Source of the DNA: Lithospermum erythrorhizon
Lineage: Eukaryota > Streptophyta > Magnoliopsida > Boraginales > Boraginaceae
Direction: 5' to 3'
NCBI GenBank assembly: GCA_019722365.1
Contig: JADFUC010001146.1
Span: forward strand, 124,001-188,000
DNA: 64,000 bases
Shown piece after piece: positions 1 to 12,540 of the stretch. The stretch's first letter is position 1, and each line of letters begins with the position of its first letter. The position numbers and the translations under genes were made by a program. The notes below the pieces were generated by a model, which was not told the origin of the DNA, did not search any database, and saw nothing but the letters and a program-made list of their open reading frames with translations.

Positions 1-438
1 ATAATTTAGCCTACATAACCACCTAGGGAGGAATCAAGTAACAAGTCCGTGCTGAATATATTAGGGAGGGAAATTCTCATAAGAGACAAGGTAGTAAGAT
101 TTGAGACCCACATCACACATATTGATATGATCTTGTCACTGGACTTCCAAGTTTCAAAACATTTCAGTATCTAATTTAACCGGCAGAATTATACTTAGGT
201 TCAATCCATGGATTGTCATATCTCAGAATTATGGGTGGTTCGAATGTAGAAAAAGGTCAAAAGAATCAATTCAAAAGAAGCTTTGATTAAAGTTAACAGT
301 ACAATACACCTAGGGGGAAATAAGTAAATGCTTACTTCTTTCCTACGAGAGAAGTCCCTGAGAACTTCTCTACAATTATATAGGTATCGTTATTGGTTGA
401 AGTCTTGGTCTCTTAGAACACCAGCCTTGGGTTCATAC
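1..438. other. Left-edge non-coding stretch, probably intron of the IleRS gene
   Basis: No coding exon is recognisable here. The stretch lies immediately downstream, on the minus strand, of the last IleRS exon that can be placed (ending at 439 with donor GTATGA). It is therefore most simply the following intron, with the remaining exons beyond the window. A truncated gene copy would look the same from this sequence. Confidence 0.4.
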
Positions 439-3433
439 AGCTGCATTTGTTTGGCCCTTCTTTGACTTCTCCACAGGAAGCTCAGACAACCGAGACTCCG
501 CAACAATGTAGAATTTTCCATTGAGATTATGCTTTACCTTAATTGGGAAGCAAATAACATCTCACTACATTAGTATCAATTATAAGGCCATTCATACTCT
601 AGAAGATACTTCTCAAAAGACTACGATAATAACATGTCCTTGCAAAATAATAACTCAACATAAACTATTGTTAGGATTGTCAATTGTACTATCTCTTTGG
701 TAACTGTGATTCATTCTTAGATAACCAAAAAAAAAGATATAGGAAAAAAAAATAATGCTAACAAAATATCAAACATTTATTTTTATATATCAGACAAATC
801 ACCCAAAATATGTAATTAGAATCCACAGCATATCTGAGAACTTTAGTTAGTTCCCCTATCACCATCGTTTGGTTGACCCAACTCAATTTCTAATAACGCA
901 ATTAAGCCAAAGGCATATCATGAATCTTAGTTCATGTGCACTTGCCAGCGTACTTCACAAATATCAATGCAAGTCTACCGTTTATCAACATAATCAAGAT
1001 CATAATTTAACATCACCTCTTTTTACCTAAAGATGGGAAGTTCTAATGAGTTTAATTCAGAACTTTGCAGACATTTGGAAAGATCAAGCAGATATCGAAA
1101 TATATATATATATATATATATAATCATATCTCCAGGGAGCTACTATACTTTGATAAACAAAATTTGAATTAACACAAAGAGCTAAATTGCTTGGAAGCGT
1201 CCATGGAGTTGTTGTCCATGCCACAAAAGCCGCATTATCTGGATCATCAACTACTGGAAAGGCGACCATTGGCTGGGTCAGAATTTTGTCTAGCCAAAAA
1301 GGAAAAAGATCATACGTGTTAGTGTATGTAAAGGGAAAGACTGAAGCAAATATACTGTGCGTGGATAGAACCGTGTGTGCCCTAGGGAAATGTAAGTAGT
1401 CATCACCCATCATCATGATTGAAATATGAGATGCCATCCCACTCAAACTTCTTCGATACATGAAATTCGCATTAAAACTTCCAAACAAAATTGAGAAGAA
1501 GAAGTTCTTATATTCATAGAAAGTCTGAAATGAGGGCCCCATAAAAAGAGTCTAATACATACAATACAAAAAGAAATGCAACATCTTACCTTATAGTTGG
1601 AATTCGCCTCAAAGTTGGACAATGGGGTTTTGCAACCAGTACTATACGGCATAACCTGCAAAGGATAAATATGTTAAATCAGTGTTCTACTATAATTAGA
1701 TTTCCCTATCATATATAGAATGATGATGAAAATATAATGAGACTAAATGCAGTAAGTCGCCAGGAAATGATAAAATGTTCCAAATCTATTAGTATTTAAA
1801 GTCTCTTCAATCAATCAGATATCTTTCTCATATGCACCCTTGATATAGAGCAGATGCCGATGCCGATGCCAATCAGAATTGCCAGATGAATGTTTTCATG
1901 TGATGCAACTTACAACTTGAAAGTATGACTGATTCAAATCAACCGAAAGTAGGTGTTTACCTGTTCCAGTGGAATTTATAGCAGTTCTTATACAATAATC
2001 AAGTAAGTTACATAAATCATTGTAAAAAAATGTCAGCTATATCCATCAAATTAATAACAATAGAATACTACCGTCATCACAAAAAGATCATTCAGTTTCA
2101 TTTCCAATGGTCAAAATTATAAAACTTTTGCAGCTCTAGTTAGCATTCCATATTTTTTTCACCAAATACTACAGAACATATACAAATTTAAGATCTAACC
2201 ATCAAAATTCAAAACTGGACAATCTTTCGACATAGAGGAAGTAATAAAAAAATAAAACTTGGAATATCCTGGCAACGCATATTCAATAATCAAGTCAGCT
2301 AACCCATAAATAGCACAAAAATGTCGGCTACATCCATCTAATTAAAATCACTGTATTAAAAAAAAGGCATTCATTAACAAATTAGCAACCAATCCTAACC
2401 TTAAAGCCACGATAAACGAGCCCTTTCTCAAACAACTGAGCAAACACCCACCAAACACTCTCCATATAACCCAAGTCCATAGTCTTATAACCATTCTTGA
2501 AATCAATCCACCTTCCCATTCTCTTCACAGTAATCTCCCACTCCTTCACATACCTCTGCACAATCCCCCTACACTCCTCGTTATATTTCCCAATACCCAT
2601 TTCCAAAACCTCATCTTTCGTCGTAATATTCAACATCAAATCAATTTCATGCTCAACTGGTAATCCATGACAATCCCACCCAAACCTCCTAGTCACATGA
2701 TGTCCGGTCATTGACTGGTACCTGGTCAGAGACAGAACAAGAACAAAATCTTAGCATGAACCAAATACAACATATTTACAAAATAAATTATTAACTGTGT
2801 TCCTAATTTTTTCAATCTCCGGGTCGACCTAATAATATAAAATTTTAACACCATTTCAGAAACTTCTTCCGTTCCGGAGTGTACTTTCCCGAAACAGTTC
2901 GTGACTTTCAATTGGAGTGTCAATTTCAGATGCCAACGTATCCAACATCACATGTGTGAGAGTATTGATTGATATTCCTCAAAAACCTCGAGGTACCACT
3001 ACTCCTTGTTGAGTTTCTAAAGTCTCATTTATGCAAAGATTGATTCCGACAACCACTAGAATCAAGTAACTCTCTGATTAGTTTAAGCTTAATAGTACAC
3101 ATCACATATCAATTGTATTTTTAAAAAAATTAACATATTATTATAGCAAATTACTTTCGAACCCGAATATAATGCTTTCTGAAGTAGTAGTGATTAGACT
3201 AAGTAGTAGTGCGGGGGGTACCTGGTAACAATGTCCTTGATAGTGCCAGCTAGGATATGACCATAGTGAGGTAACCCCGTGGCGAAAGGCGGCCCATCGT
3301 AGAATATGTACTCCGGTTTGTCTTTCGTTAATTCCAATTGGGTTTCGAATGCTTTTATTTTTTCCCACCATTCAACTATTTTCTCCTCTTGCTTTGGGAA
3401 TGAGAAATCCTTGCCTTCACATACATCTTCCAT
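439..3433 (-). CDS. Isoleucyl-tRNA synthetase, cytosolic type, 5' exons only (partial)
   Basis: This gene charges tRNA-Ile with isoleucine and is a class I aminoacyl-tRNA synthetase. Five phase-compatible exons can be placed on the minus strand: 3433-3222, 2721-2400, 1655-1590, 1272-1144 and 537-439. The start is the ATG at 3433, giving [15 protein letters not shown], the usual N-terminus of the plant cytosolic enzyme. Exon 1 carries the HIGH-type motif in PHYGHILAG. Exon 2 has [14 protein letters not shown], exon 3 has [15 protein letters not shown], exon 4 has [16 protein letters not shown] and exon 5 has [13 protein letters not shown]. Exons 1-3 have clean GT/AG borders. Exons 3-4 join without the short acidic DVPDPE-like linker expected from homologs. 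The exon 4 donor that keeps frame (GTAGCT) adds QSI before VKHNLNGK. The rest of the enzyme, including the KMSKS motif, lies outside the window or is lost. Family identity is certain; functionality is not. Confidence 0.85.
1101..1122. repeat. (TA)11 microsatellite in IleRS intron 4
   Basis: Twenty-two bases of uninterrupted TA dinucleotide lie about 20 bases past the end of IleRS exon 4 on the minus strand. Confidence 0.9.
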
Positions 3434-5510
3434 TCCAATTTTGGGATGGAGGGGGGCTAGGGTTTTGGGGGGGAGGAACTTCTGGAAGTGACCGACTGTG
3501 ACTGATTGACTTGTGCTTAGGTTAGTTAACCATTCGATCGATAACCTTTGGACCAGTTTCCATTGGATCGAGTACAAAGCGAATATCGGATAACAGGTAT
3601 ACAATATTGATACATTAAGTAATATATTACCTTTTTTTTTTCTAAATTATACATATATTATACATTATATGTTTATTTTTTAAAAATTGAATATATGCAA
3701 ATGAAGCGTACCTACTTATCTTTCGATCTTTGTATCGAGTTCAAAGGGGTATGACTCTAGGTCGGGTTACAGCCAGGCTATCGACAATGGTTTGGGTATT
3801 AAATACTACTTTTTCGTTTTCCGTCTCTTTCGCGTATTAGCCTGCTGGCGTAATGAATTGGCTACCAATCCAAGCTCTACTCGTATGGCCAGTTTAGTTT
3901 AAATTAAATTATCTTTCTTCCAAATAAAAAAAAAAAAAACTCAAAGTGCATATAGTGAAAATATGTGTCTTTTTTTTTTATATCCAAATAAATTAAACGG
4001 CCATTTGTAATGATAGTGTGCAAAAAGTTATGAATTTTGGTATAAATTTTTTTATCATAAAATTAGTCATTATATGATAATTATAACAAAATTATTAAGA
4101 TAAGTAAAATTCATCCTAAACCCAATAAAAATATAACACAAATTTACTTATTCTTTCTCACATAAAAAACAAATTCATGTCTTGATTTTTTTCTGGGTTA
4201 AGAAAAATTTCATCTTCTCATGATGTTTAGTTATTCAACTCTTATTTTTTGGAGTTTAATATCCACCATTGTATATAGTCTAAGAGCATATATAACATAA
4301 AATGGTAGAGGATTAGAAATTGGAATCGTATATCAAAATGAATTAAAAAGATTAATTATTACTATATATTTTTAGTTTACTATACTTATTTTATAATTTG
4401 TACAAGTGGTATATTTTTCTTTAAATTTTTATGTAATTCATGAAGTATAATGCATAATTTGTATTGATCATGACTAATATTTATGTTGGTCATAAGAAAC
4501 ATTATAGTATTGAATGAGTAACATTTACATTACTCTGGAATTATATATATAATACTCATCCAAGTAACATTATTATAACCAAGAATTATATGCATCATGC
4601 ATACGGATTTGGACTAATGCACACAACCATTGATGGTCATACGAGTACTACTTTTGCATTCAATTTTATATTGAGTCATCTAATTCGAGACAATAAAACT
4701 TGACAATGTCCTACTCGAAATCTCGACATATGGTGTATGTAAATGGAGTCAAACATTACGTTTAACCTTGATCAGTTTGACTTGACTTGATTAGACTCGA
4801 TTCAATATAAAATATTACACTAGAAAGTACCACTTAACAAATTGTAGACAATAATGAATTAAAATGATGTATTTCATTTTTCTAACTTTCCAAAATATCA
4901 TGTCAGAATATACCACGTGTTCCGAATGAAGCCCACTATAACAGTCTAACATAACTAGCTAGACCCACTAATTCCACTAACTGAACAAACAAAAATGTCT
5001 CAACATATACTAGTACTGGTTAATAAAAGTGGTAATAGTTAAAATGCAATAATAATTAATTTGAAAAAATATTACAATATGGGTCAATATCAATCTGACT
5101 CGAAGTACAATACATACAAATATTATATTATGGATCAATAATTAAAGATCTATCATCACCCGATTAGAATATACTCGTAGTCCTTTATTTTGTATGTATT
5201 GTATTTAATTTTATAGTCATGTTAATTTTTTATTAAGGTTCCTGGTCGAAATGTAATTTTCTCACCTAGAGGTTATAATCATAGATCTGAAAATACAATA
5301 CAACTAGAACCTGTAATTTGATCAAAGTAATTTGCCATTAATTTTACATGTACACATAAAGAAAACAGAAAATGACGAGAAACAAATACGGAAATTAAAC
5401 AACCCTTTACTATTGCCTCCAAAGTCCTAATCTCCTATCTATACTAGCAAATTTCAGAAAATTTTCTTGAAAACTAAACATCATGAGGAAGAGATGATCC
5501 TTCATATTCC
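3434..5510. other. Intergenic region: IleRS 5' flank and AT-rich spacer
   Basis: This holds the IleRS 5' UTR and promoter side (about 3434-3900), then about 1.6 kb of AT-rich sequence with long A and T runs. No exon, terminal inverted repeat or RNA gene was recognised. Confidence 0.5.
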
Positions 5511-5690
5511 TTAGTTTACCGACAACCCAATTGATACAACACCGTTTGGATATATTTTATTGCCCTTTTTACCATTTTCAATAACTTTCCCTTCTTTTCT
5601 TGTCCTTTCTTCTTCCATCCTCTTCAATTTCTCCTTCTGCTTCTTTTGTTGCTGAGAAAGATGAGCATAACTTATACCCATGGAATACAT
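5511..5690 (-). CDS. Possible small basic/acidic protein, 59 aa, unknown function
   Basis: The 59-codon minus-strand ORF starts at ATG 5690 (MYSMGISYAHLSQQQKKQK) and ends at TAA 5511. The frame continues upstream to a TTG, but no earlier ATG exists. The middle is very charged and probably helical (KKQKEKLKRMEEERTRKEG). The end is a neutral YPNGVVSIGLSVN tail. No signal peptide or membrane segment is visible. A good TATA box (CTATAAATAA read on the minus strand) lies about 125 bases upstream at 5812-5821, and the leader between them is pyrimidine-rich. That makes a real short gene plausible, but I do not recognise the family and cannot exclude a chance ORF. Confidence 0.4.
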   Translation of the reverse strand: MYSMGISYAHLSQQQKKQKEKLKRMEEERTRKEGKVIENGKKGNKIYPNGVVSIGLSVN

Positions 5691-5811
5691 TATTGCAAGA
5701 CTATTTAATTTTAATTGGGACAAGTTGGTATATATTTTGTGTATGTATTGTAGAAGTAGTAGAGAGAGGATATGTAAGTTTGTTGATGAAGAAATAGAAG
5801 AAATTGAAAGT

Positions 5812-5821
5812 TATTTATAGA
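5812..5821 (-). promoter_or_regulatory. TATA box for the possible 59-aa gene
   Basis: On the minus strand this reads CTATAAATAA. It is followed by a CT-rich leader of about 120 bases before the ATG at 5690, a normal plant core-promoter arrangement. Confidence 0.4.
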
Positions 5822-8293
5822 AGGAAAAAATGTGGGTAGATTGCATGATTTTAGGGTAAGATTTTGGATAAAATAATTCAGCTTTGTTTTAATGGGCACA
5901 CGGAAAAGAAGCGGAGTTATTGCTAGATTGTGAAAGTGCGTCTCTTTTAGGTTGGCCCCTCATATATTGCCATATCCACTCTTATTGTGGAATGTGGATT
6001 GATTATGAATGACCATCCACATCATATGTCGGAATTTGATATTTTTATCTGTCAACGTTAAATTAATATCGTGAATAACGCGTTTTTAAATCGATAGTTA
6101 GAGAGTGTTATTCGAGGTATGAAGTGTTTTTTTCTTCCATATTACTTTATCCTACTTTCACAAAATATACTTTTTTAATTTCAAAAATTCGCAATATTTT
6201 TAAACACAATTAATTAAAGGGATATAAAACTCGAAAAAATTGGTGTCCGAAATAATCTGGCCTGTCTGTTATAGATTTCGAAAAATAAAAATAGTATTTT
6301 TTTTGCCCAATTATTAATATAAGCGATTTAAAAAATATAGACGAAAAAATAAAAGCGGCCAAATGACAAGCTAGCAAAATTAGCCCGGAAACGGCTAACT
6401 AGTGACATTTTTTGTTTTATTTTATGTCCGGTGGGGTCCACATTTTGAGTACCAAAATAAGTTGCTCCCGGATCAAATTTTGGTCGTCATATGATGTTAA
6501 ATTTAGCGTCAATTAATTTTTGTTATGTGAAATGATTATAACGCGATGTCATATTTAATCCCTCGTTGTATGTGGTCTAAGATGGCATGCCCGTTAAATA
6601 TTAATTGATCACATTCCAATCAAATCACTAACTCGAAATACAATTCTTTTAGTAATATATCAAAACGATTTATTTTTTATGTAGTTCGAGACTAATTAGA
6701 GGAATATTAATTGAAGAAGATATGATCTTGTCTACTTTATTCAGTTTTGTATGATTTTTGTTTATCAGTTTATATGTAATTGATAGCACAATCTCAAACT
6801 TTAAAGTTTAAACCTCATGCCATGCAGTGACAATTCATGTTGAGATATTAGGTGGCGTAAGCTCGGTAGTAAAGTGAGAGTGTTAAATCTGCATCTTAGC
6901 TGCTTAAATGCGGTGTGGGTTCAGTCGCGCCAGTGGCGATCTCGTATTGAAGTGGTTTAAAGGAAAAACTGGCGTCTCGTGGCCAGGTTGAGAAGCGCGT
7001 CTTGCGGCCTCATGCCGTGAAATCGAGGGGCGCCAGTCGGCCAGGCTATGGCTGATTTCGCACTACAGTCGTATTGGAAAAATATTTTAAAAGCTAGTAT
7101 TCAATATAATTTATTATTAACATAATAATTTCATGCCATTGTAGTTTTGTATAATTATGAGTCTCTATTAAAGTTATAAAGTTAATTTTGATAAATGAAA
7201 TAAAACTGGATAATGTCTTGAGATGAAGAGAGTAGTAATCCAAAGTTAATTTGAGAATCGTGAGGGGCTGTTATTCTTGTTTCCTTTTGCCAGATCTTTA
7301 GATATTTATCCCCTTACAAAATTGGAAAGATCTCGTCAATTAGACAAAACCTTAGTGCTGCATCAAAGTTATCTCAACCAATTATACAAGTCCCGTAATA
7401 GATCATCACAAAAAACTCTATTCATTTTGCCTGGTTATGTATCATGATCTTATAGGCTAAAGGGGAGCAACTTGGCTGTAATTAATGTTGTATTATTTGT
7501 TGTTTACCAATTTTGCCCTTGATAGTGGATGTTTGTTACCACTTGGATGTCCGCACTAGACGTTCAATTACAAGATGGATATGGATGTCTTTAGGATGTT
7601 CAAAGTGAATTTGAACGTTTGAAGTGGATCTTCAATGTGAGCTTGGATGTCTAGAAAGAGTGATTAATACTCCGTATTATTAATGTTTGGATTCTCTAAC
7701 AACATAGTTACATAGATCAAATTGAACTACACTAATTGAGGTTTCCTTCTCATAAGTTGATGAACATGGAATGCGATCTCAGAAGATGCTTAAAGATCCT
7801 TGAAGATTATCCAATAAATGATACTATAATAAAGTGTAGATAATCAGATCAATTAAAGAGCAAAGTAAGATTACAATCCAATTATTCGTAATAAAGTGTA
7901 GTCATTTGGCATTATTCTCTATTAGAAAAAACAACTTTTGTGATCTAGAAATAGTGGAGAGCTTTTAAGGATACTAAGAATCTTAAGATAATCTGAATTT
8001 AAAAAACATAATTGGAGGTTGGAACAAATACGTTGTACTTTGAATCTTGTAAACGATCTTTGGCTTAGTTATATTAGCGGCCATAAAGTCGATGCTTGGA
8101 ATTCTGGAGGAGGTGAGTCCTTGAGAATGCATATTGTCAGGGGAGACGAAACTTCGCCAGCTTCTGCCCCGTCACGAGATTGCGCTTGCGTGACTCGAAC
8201 CCGTCACATGAAAGGTTAGGGTCTTTGAAATTTGGCTACCGTTCTTCTGAAGTTGTTATGCCCAGGCGAAATCTTATCATGGGCTGACGACAT
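5822..8293. other. Intergenic repeats with SINE-like fragments
   Basis: AT-rich spacer interrupted by two GC-richer islands. The first (about 6840-7075) is listed separately as a SINE-like repeat shared with 59.66-59.80 kb. The second (about 8100-8230) reads on the minus strand as a tRNA-like promoter region with a B-box-like GGGTTCGAGTCAC at 8191-8203. No protein gene was seen. Confidence 0.5.
6931..7075 (-). repeat. SINE-like repeat, copy 1
   Basis: The segment beginning AGTGGCGATCTCGTATTGAA and continuing with GTGGTTTAAAGGAA reappears, inverted, at about 59.66-59.80 kb. In both copies the region about 90 bases away holds a B-box-like CCTCGATTCC or its degenerate version. The repeat is GC-rich against AT-rich flanks. 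This suggests a tRNA-derived SINE or another short Pol III-type retroelement, and this copy is the more decayed. Confidence 0.45.
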
Positions 8294-8748
8294 GGCGTGT
8301 TTGGCTGGCTTATTTTTCCTCAAAATGACAAAATGAAGTGTTTTGGCAAACATTTCCAACTCCAAAGAAACTTATAAGTTCTAAGCAACTTTTTTTCACC
8401 AACTTATTTTACTAGTTTGACCTAATAAATTACTTGGTTACCCTTATTTAATAATAAAACATAAATATTATAAATGTTATATTTTGTACTGTTATTGTTA
8501 TCATAAATGTTATATTTTTAGTCATACAATACTAATTTGAGTTATATCATAAAAGATAAAAAAAATGATATATAAATATAGTGTTAACATAAATTAGATT
8601 TTATTATTTAAACATAAGTTATTCGTGTAAAAAAATTCATTAAAAACTATGTTAATCAAATAAATTCGAAATAATTTTGTGAAGCATAATTGGCCTCTTT
8701 ATAAGTTCGACTTATAAAGTTTTTAAAAAGAGCTTATCAAACACCCTT
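8294..8748. mobile_element. hAT-like MITE, copy 1
   Basis: The left end reads GGCGTGTTTGGCTGGCTTA and the right end, inverted, TAAAGGGTGTTTGATAAGCT, so the ends are imperfect terminal inverted repeats of the GGGTGTTTGGCNAAGCT type. The interior is AT-rich, non-coding and has CTTATAAGTT blocks. It resembles the element at 29.99-30.59 kb, including TTTGACC(T/G)AATAAATTACTT. Confidence 0.55.
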
Positions 8749-11700
8749 TATGTACATGTTGACAACTAGTATTTTTAAAGTTGCTCCCAAAAGAAATGCA
8801 AATATCCCTAAAACATTGGGACATATTCCAGTTATAAAGGAATTGAATATTAATTTTATCTTTTATTTCATATGATTGATATTTAAATAGTGTGGAATCA
8901 AATTTACATAGAAGGGATGGATTACATGTCACCATATACTTATAATTATAAGGAAAAAAGTAAAAAATTGCAGTGACGAAATGATATAATTTTAAAAGTA
9001 TAATATAATTTTGAAAAGCTATTTAATAAAATTATTTTTTGAAAAATTAAGGGGCGTATTAAAACATACAAATTCATCCACTAACCACTGTCTTTAAGTA
9101 TGTATTATAATATGGACTCTATAATTAGATCGATACACTATTACAAATAGCAGTATTGTAGTTCTAATAAATAATAGAAAAACATTTAATTATTCATAAT
9201 TCGAAATCAAATTTAAAAATTTCAATAGTTTTGAATCAACATTAACCAAACCATGTGTTTCTACTTTCTAGTGTGAGCTAAAAAAGTTACTGGGTGCGCT
9301 GCTTGAGAGAAGTTCATACGTGGGCATTTTAGTTTCATATTCAATCCATTTTGGGTGGCTAGTGAGTTTATTGGACATTTTATTATTCATTTTAGAAAAT
9401 TAGACAATATATATTTGAATCAATAAACATATTGCATATTGAAACTACATTATTTTAAATATATTTTTTGTGATATAATTTTAAGTGATTATGTTAAAAT
9501 CTCAAGCAAAAATATGCAGTCAAGAAATTTAAGCGATGCGATTATCAAAAAAGTAGTGAATGATCTTTAGAAGCGAAATTACTAATTAGAAAATTAGTCG
9601 ACTCACACACTCAAGTGAAACTAATATAACATGGAGTATTTGTCAATTGCCTTTCATTATCTTAATAAAATTAAAATTATATAAGTGAATTTGATTTAAA
9701 TTCTTCATCCTCATTATCTTTATATTTTAAAATATAATTTTTCTTTACCGATTTTACGAAAAAATCTTAATGTTTTTAATTTATATGAACTTCAAGCATC
9801 ATATAAGTCCAGGTATGGAGCGCAGAGATATGAAACCAAAAAAAAAATACATTGCTAACTAAAATGCTAATATTGCAAATTCAAAATTATCTTTCTATAT
9901 TATATATACCATTACATGTTACAAAAAAGGTGCTTTTGATTTTTTTTAATAGTTATACAAAGAATAAAAATAGTAAAAACAAAAGCAGAATAAAATAATT
10001 GATAAGATGGTACGTGCATAAAGACATCAACTTTAAATTAACAAATAAAAAGACAAAGATGGAGAAATTTTGTGGATTTAAGTATGAAGTGAATTTTTAG
10101 ATAATTAGTTTAAAATATGTAGAGAATATTTTTTTTAGATTTTGGATTTAGGAATTCTGTGAAAGATCCTACAATTAAACTGCTACGCAGAGGCCAGGCG
10201 TAAATTCGATAAGAAGAAGAAAGAAGGCTATTAGTGCCAACGAACTGATTCAGGCTCGAATTTAAAGGGGTAATTAGAAATTTATCGTCTGTGATCTTAA
10301 TGAGCGCCTAATCGATAATGATAAATGAACCATCAAAGGCTCGACCAAAGAAAGCAGATTGGCTTATTATAAAAGGCTAAACCTTGAGGCGAGATCAAGT
10401 AAGTTCAGATTTGATACTCGAAATACTTATTGTTTAAGCTGGCTAACTTCGTCAGTTAGTGATTTGATCGTGTAGTGTTTCGGTCAGACCATGCAGATCT
10501 TTGCGGGAGCACTCATTTTAGGCAAAGGCGTATGGCTGGCTGAAAAAATTTGTGATTCGGTCCCGCTCGCGAAACGGACCAGATCGTCAATAGATGATCA
10601 AAAATTGTGTGTATTGGTAAATGAGAATTTACATTCCAGAGTTGATACTTGAATGTTACATACGTGTCGGTGCAATATTTTTTGAAGGACTAATGGTGGC
10701 GTTGATGTCATATTTATTTATTTATATTTTAAGCGGTCGTTGATCTTAAATTTAAAATTATGCTCAATTACTATTTTCATCCAAATTTCTGAAATCCCAA
10801 TTTTAAAATTACATGATTCACACATGACAATTGAGGAGGAACAATTTTGTCATTCACTTCATATTTAACATTAAAAAAATTATCCACCTATTCCCCCCAC
10901 TTTGTCTTCTTCATCACCGCCCCCCCTTCCACCTCTTCTTCACCATCCACCAGCCAACCCTCGCCATCAATCCCCCACCACCACCCACCTCCTCAACCAC
11001 CCCAATAATGTCCCACTCTATATCCTCCTCCACCATACCCACCTTGAGTGTGGGGTTGGTTAGGTTCGTTGTTGTTGTAGAAATCAATAAGATAAAAAAA
11101 GATTTGATTTTTAGCAGTGCTTGATAATTGAAGCTTAACCAAATCTAATGGAGATGAGAAGAACAAGCCATAGCACACTCAAAAGCCTCAACGTTTTCTG
11201 ATAAAACCTCTCCATCCCTTTGCTAAGAAATATTCCAAATTCTTCACTTATTTCTGCTTCTTTTGTCCCCTACACTGGATCTAAACTTGACATTTTTGGT
11301 TGTTGAATTTGGTATAAGAATAAGGGTTGGAGGAAGTCTGAGGTATTTGGATGTATTAGTTTATAATGATTGAATTTTGGACATTAATGATAAGAGACTC
11401 CATGATTACAATGATGGTGGTGTAGTGTTGGGTTTTTGAGTTCTTGGATTTTAGTTTAATTTTGGTTCTTGGGATTTTAGTAATCTGTTTACAATGATTG
11501 ATTTTTGGGTATCAATTTTGAAGTTGACTTTTTGTTACAATAATGGTGATGAAGGTGGTGTAGGTTGGTAGTGGTTTCTATAGTGATGAATTTATTATGG
11601 TGGTGGTGGCGATGTTCGGGGAGGCTGATAATGGTGGAGAAGAAAGGGGTGGTGAATTATTGTTCATTTTATTTTTAATTCATATAATAATTGGATAATT

Positions 11701-12217
11701 GCGCTAAAAATGTCATGTTTGTCACATGATCGTTTAAAGCGGAGACACGTTTAACGGAGTTAATCGAATTGTGGACATAAAAATCAATCGAATAATTTTG
11801 AGAAAATGGGACGGTTTGAAACCTTGAAGTTATCAAAAAGCGAGATATAGGGTAAACATATGTAATTATTACGATCATTAGTCTTTTTTGAATAAATAAA
11901 TGATAAATTATATTTAAAAGATTTAGAGGACAATTGCCCTTCTTACACTCTTTAATTAGTTTCTCGGAAGCCCAGATGCGGTAGTGTCAGGTGAAATGTG
12001 AGCGATAAAATATCTTAAATGTGGGCTTAACTATTTATGAGCGAAATGTTTGTCTAGAAGCGATAAGATAATACGTGAAATATGAGCCTAATTATTTTCT
12101 TTTTTAAAAAATCGAATACGTTGAAAGATTGGGTGTATTTGTTTCTTGAATAATAAAAAAAATATTAGTGAATCGACATCAACTAATAAATAAAATTGCA
12201 TATGAAGAAAATGTCAT
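8749..12217. other. Intergenic AT-rich DNA with an LTR-like patch and C- and G-rich tracts
   Basis: No gene was recognised. About 10.19-10.62 kb is more GC-balanced and contains TTATAAAAGGC followed by a leader-like stretch, which could be a decayed LTR promoter. About 10.88-11.03 kb is a C/CA-rich low-complexity tract and 11.52-11.66 kb a GGT/GGC-rich tract of opposite composition. Weakly similar CATG-rich sequences flank the two tracts. They may be remnants of one non-autonomous element. Confidence 0.4.
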
Positions 12218-12540
12218 TGGATGATGAATCATGATTGATAATAAATAGAAGATGTGGAGTGAAGAAATAAAAATGCCGGTGGGGAAAGCAGATTGAATAA
12301 TAAAATGATAGAAGAATAGAAGGATGTAGAAAGATGGAAGCAAAATTTAATTATGTTTTCAAATAAATTTGTCACGATGATGAATCGCGATTGATAATGA
12401 ATATAAGATGTGAAATGAAGGAAATAAAAATAGCGGAATGGCAGTTGAATAATAATTATAGAGGCGGGAGACGGGTAATTAGGTATAGAAGTAGGCAGAG
12501 AAAGGCGAAGATAAAATTTAATTATGTTTTCGATAAATTT
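12218..12540. repeat. Tandem duplication, two diverged units of about 160 bp
   Basis: Unit 1 (about 12218-12365) and unit 2 (about 12379-12540) both begin GATGATGAATC(AT/GC)GATTGATAAT. Both contain AGATGTG(G/A)A and GAAATAAAAAT, and both end in AAATTTAATTATGTTTTC followed by an A/T-rich run. The units differ by many substitutions and indels, so the duplication is old. Confidence 0.65.

Noticed and set aside
8019..8219. Open frame containing a GC-rich end
   Set aside because: The GC-rich part is explained by SINE-like sequence with a B-box-like motif on the opposite strand.
10831..11124. Pro/Ser-rich open frame that could look like an extensin or cell-wall protein
   Set aside because: It is a translation of a C/CA-rich low-complexity tract, has no signal peptide or regular SPPPP repeat and no promoter, and the opposite strand is equally open as a Gly-rich frame.
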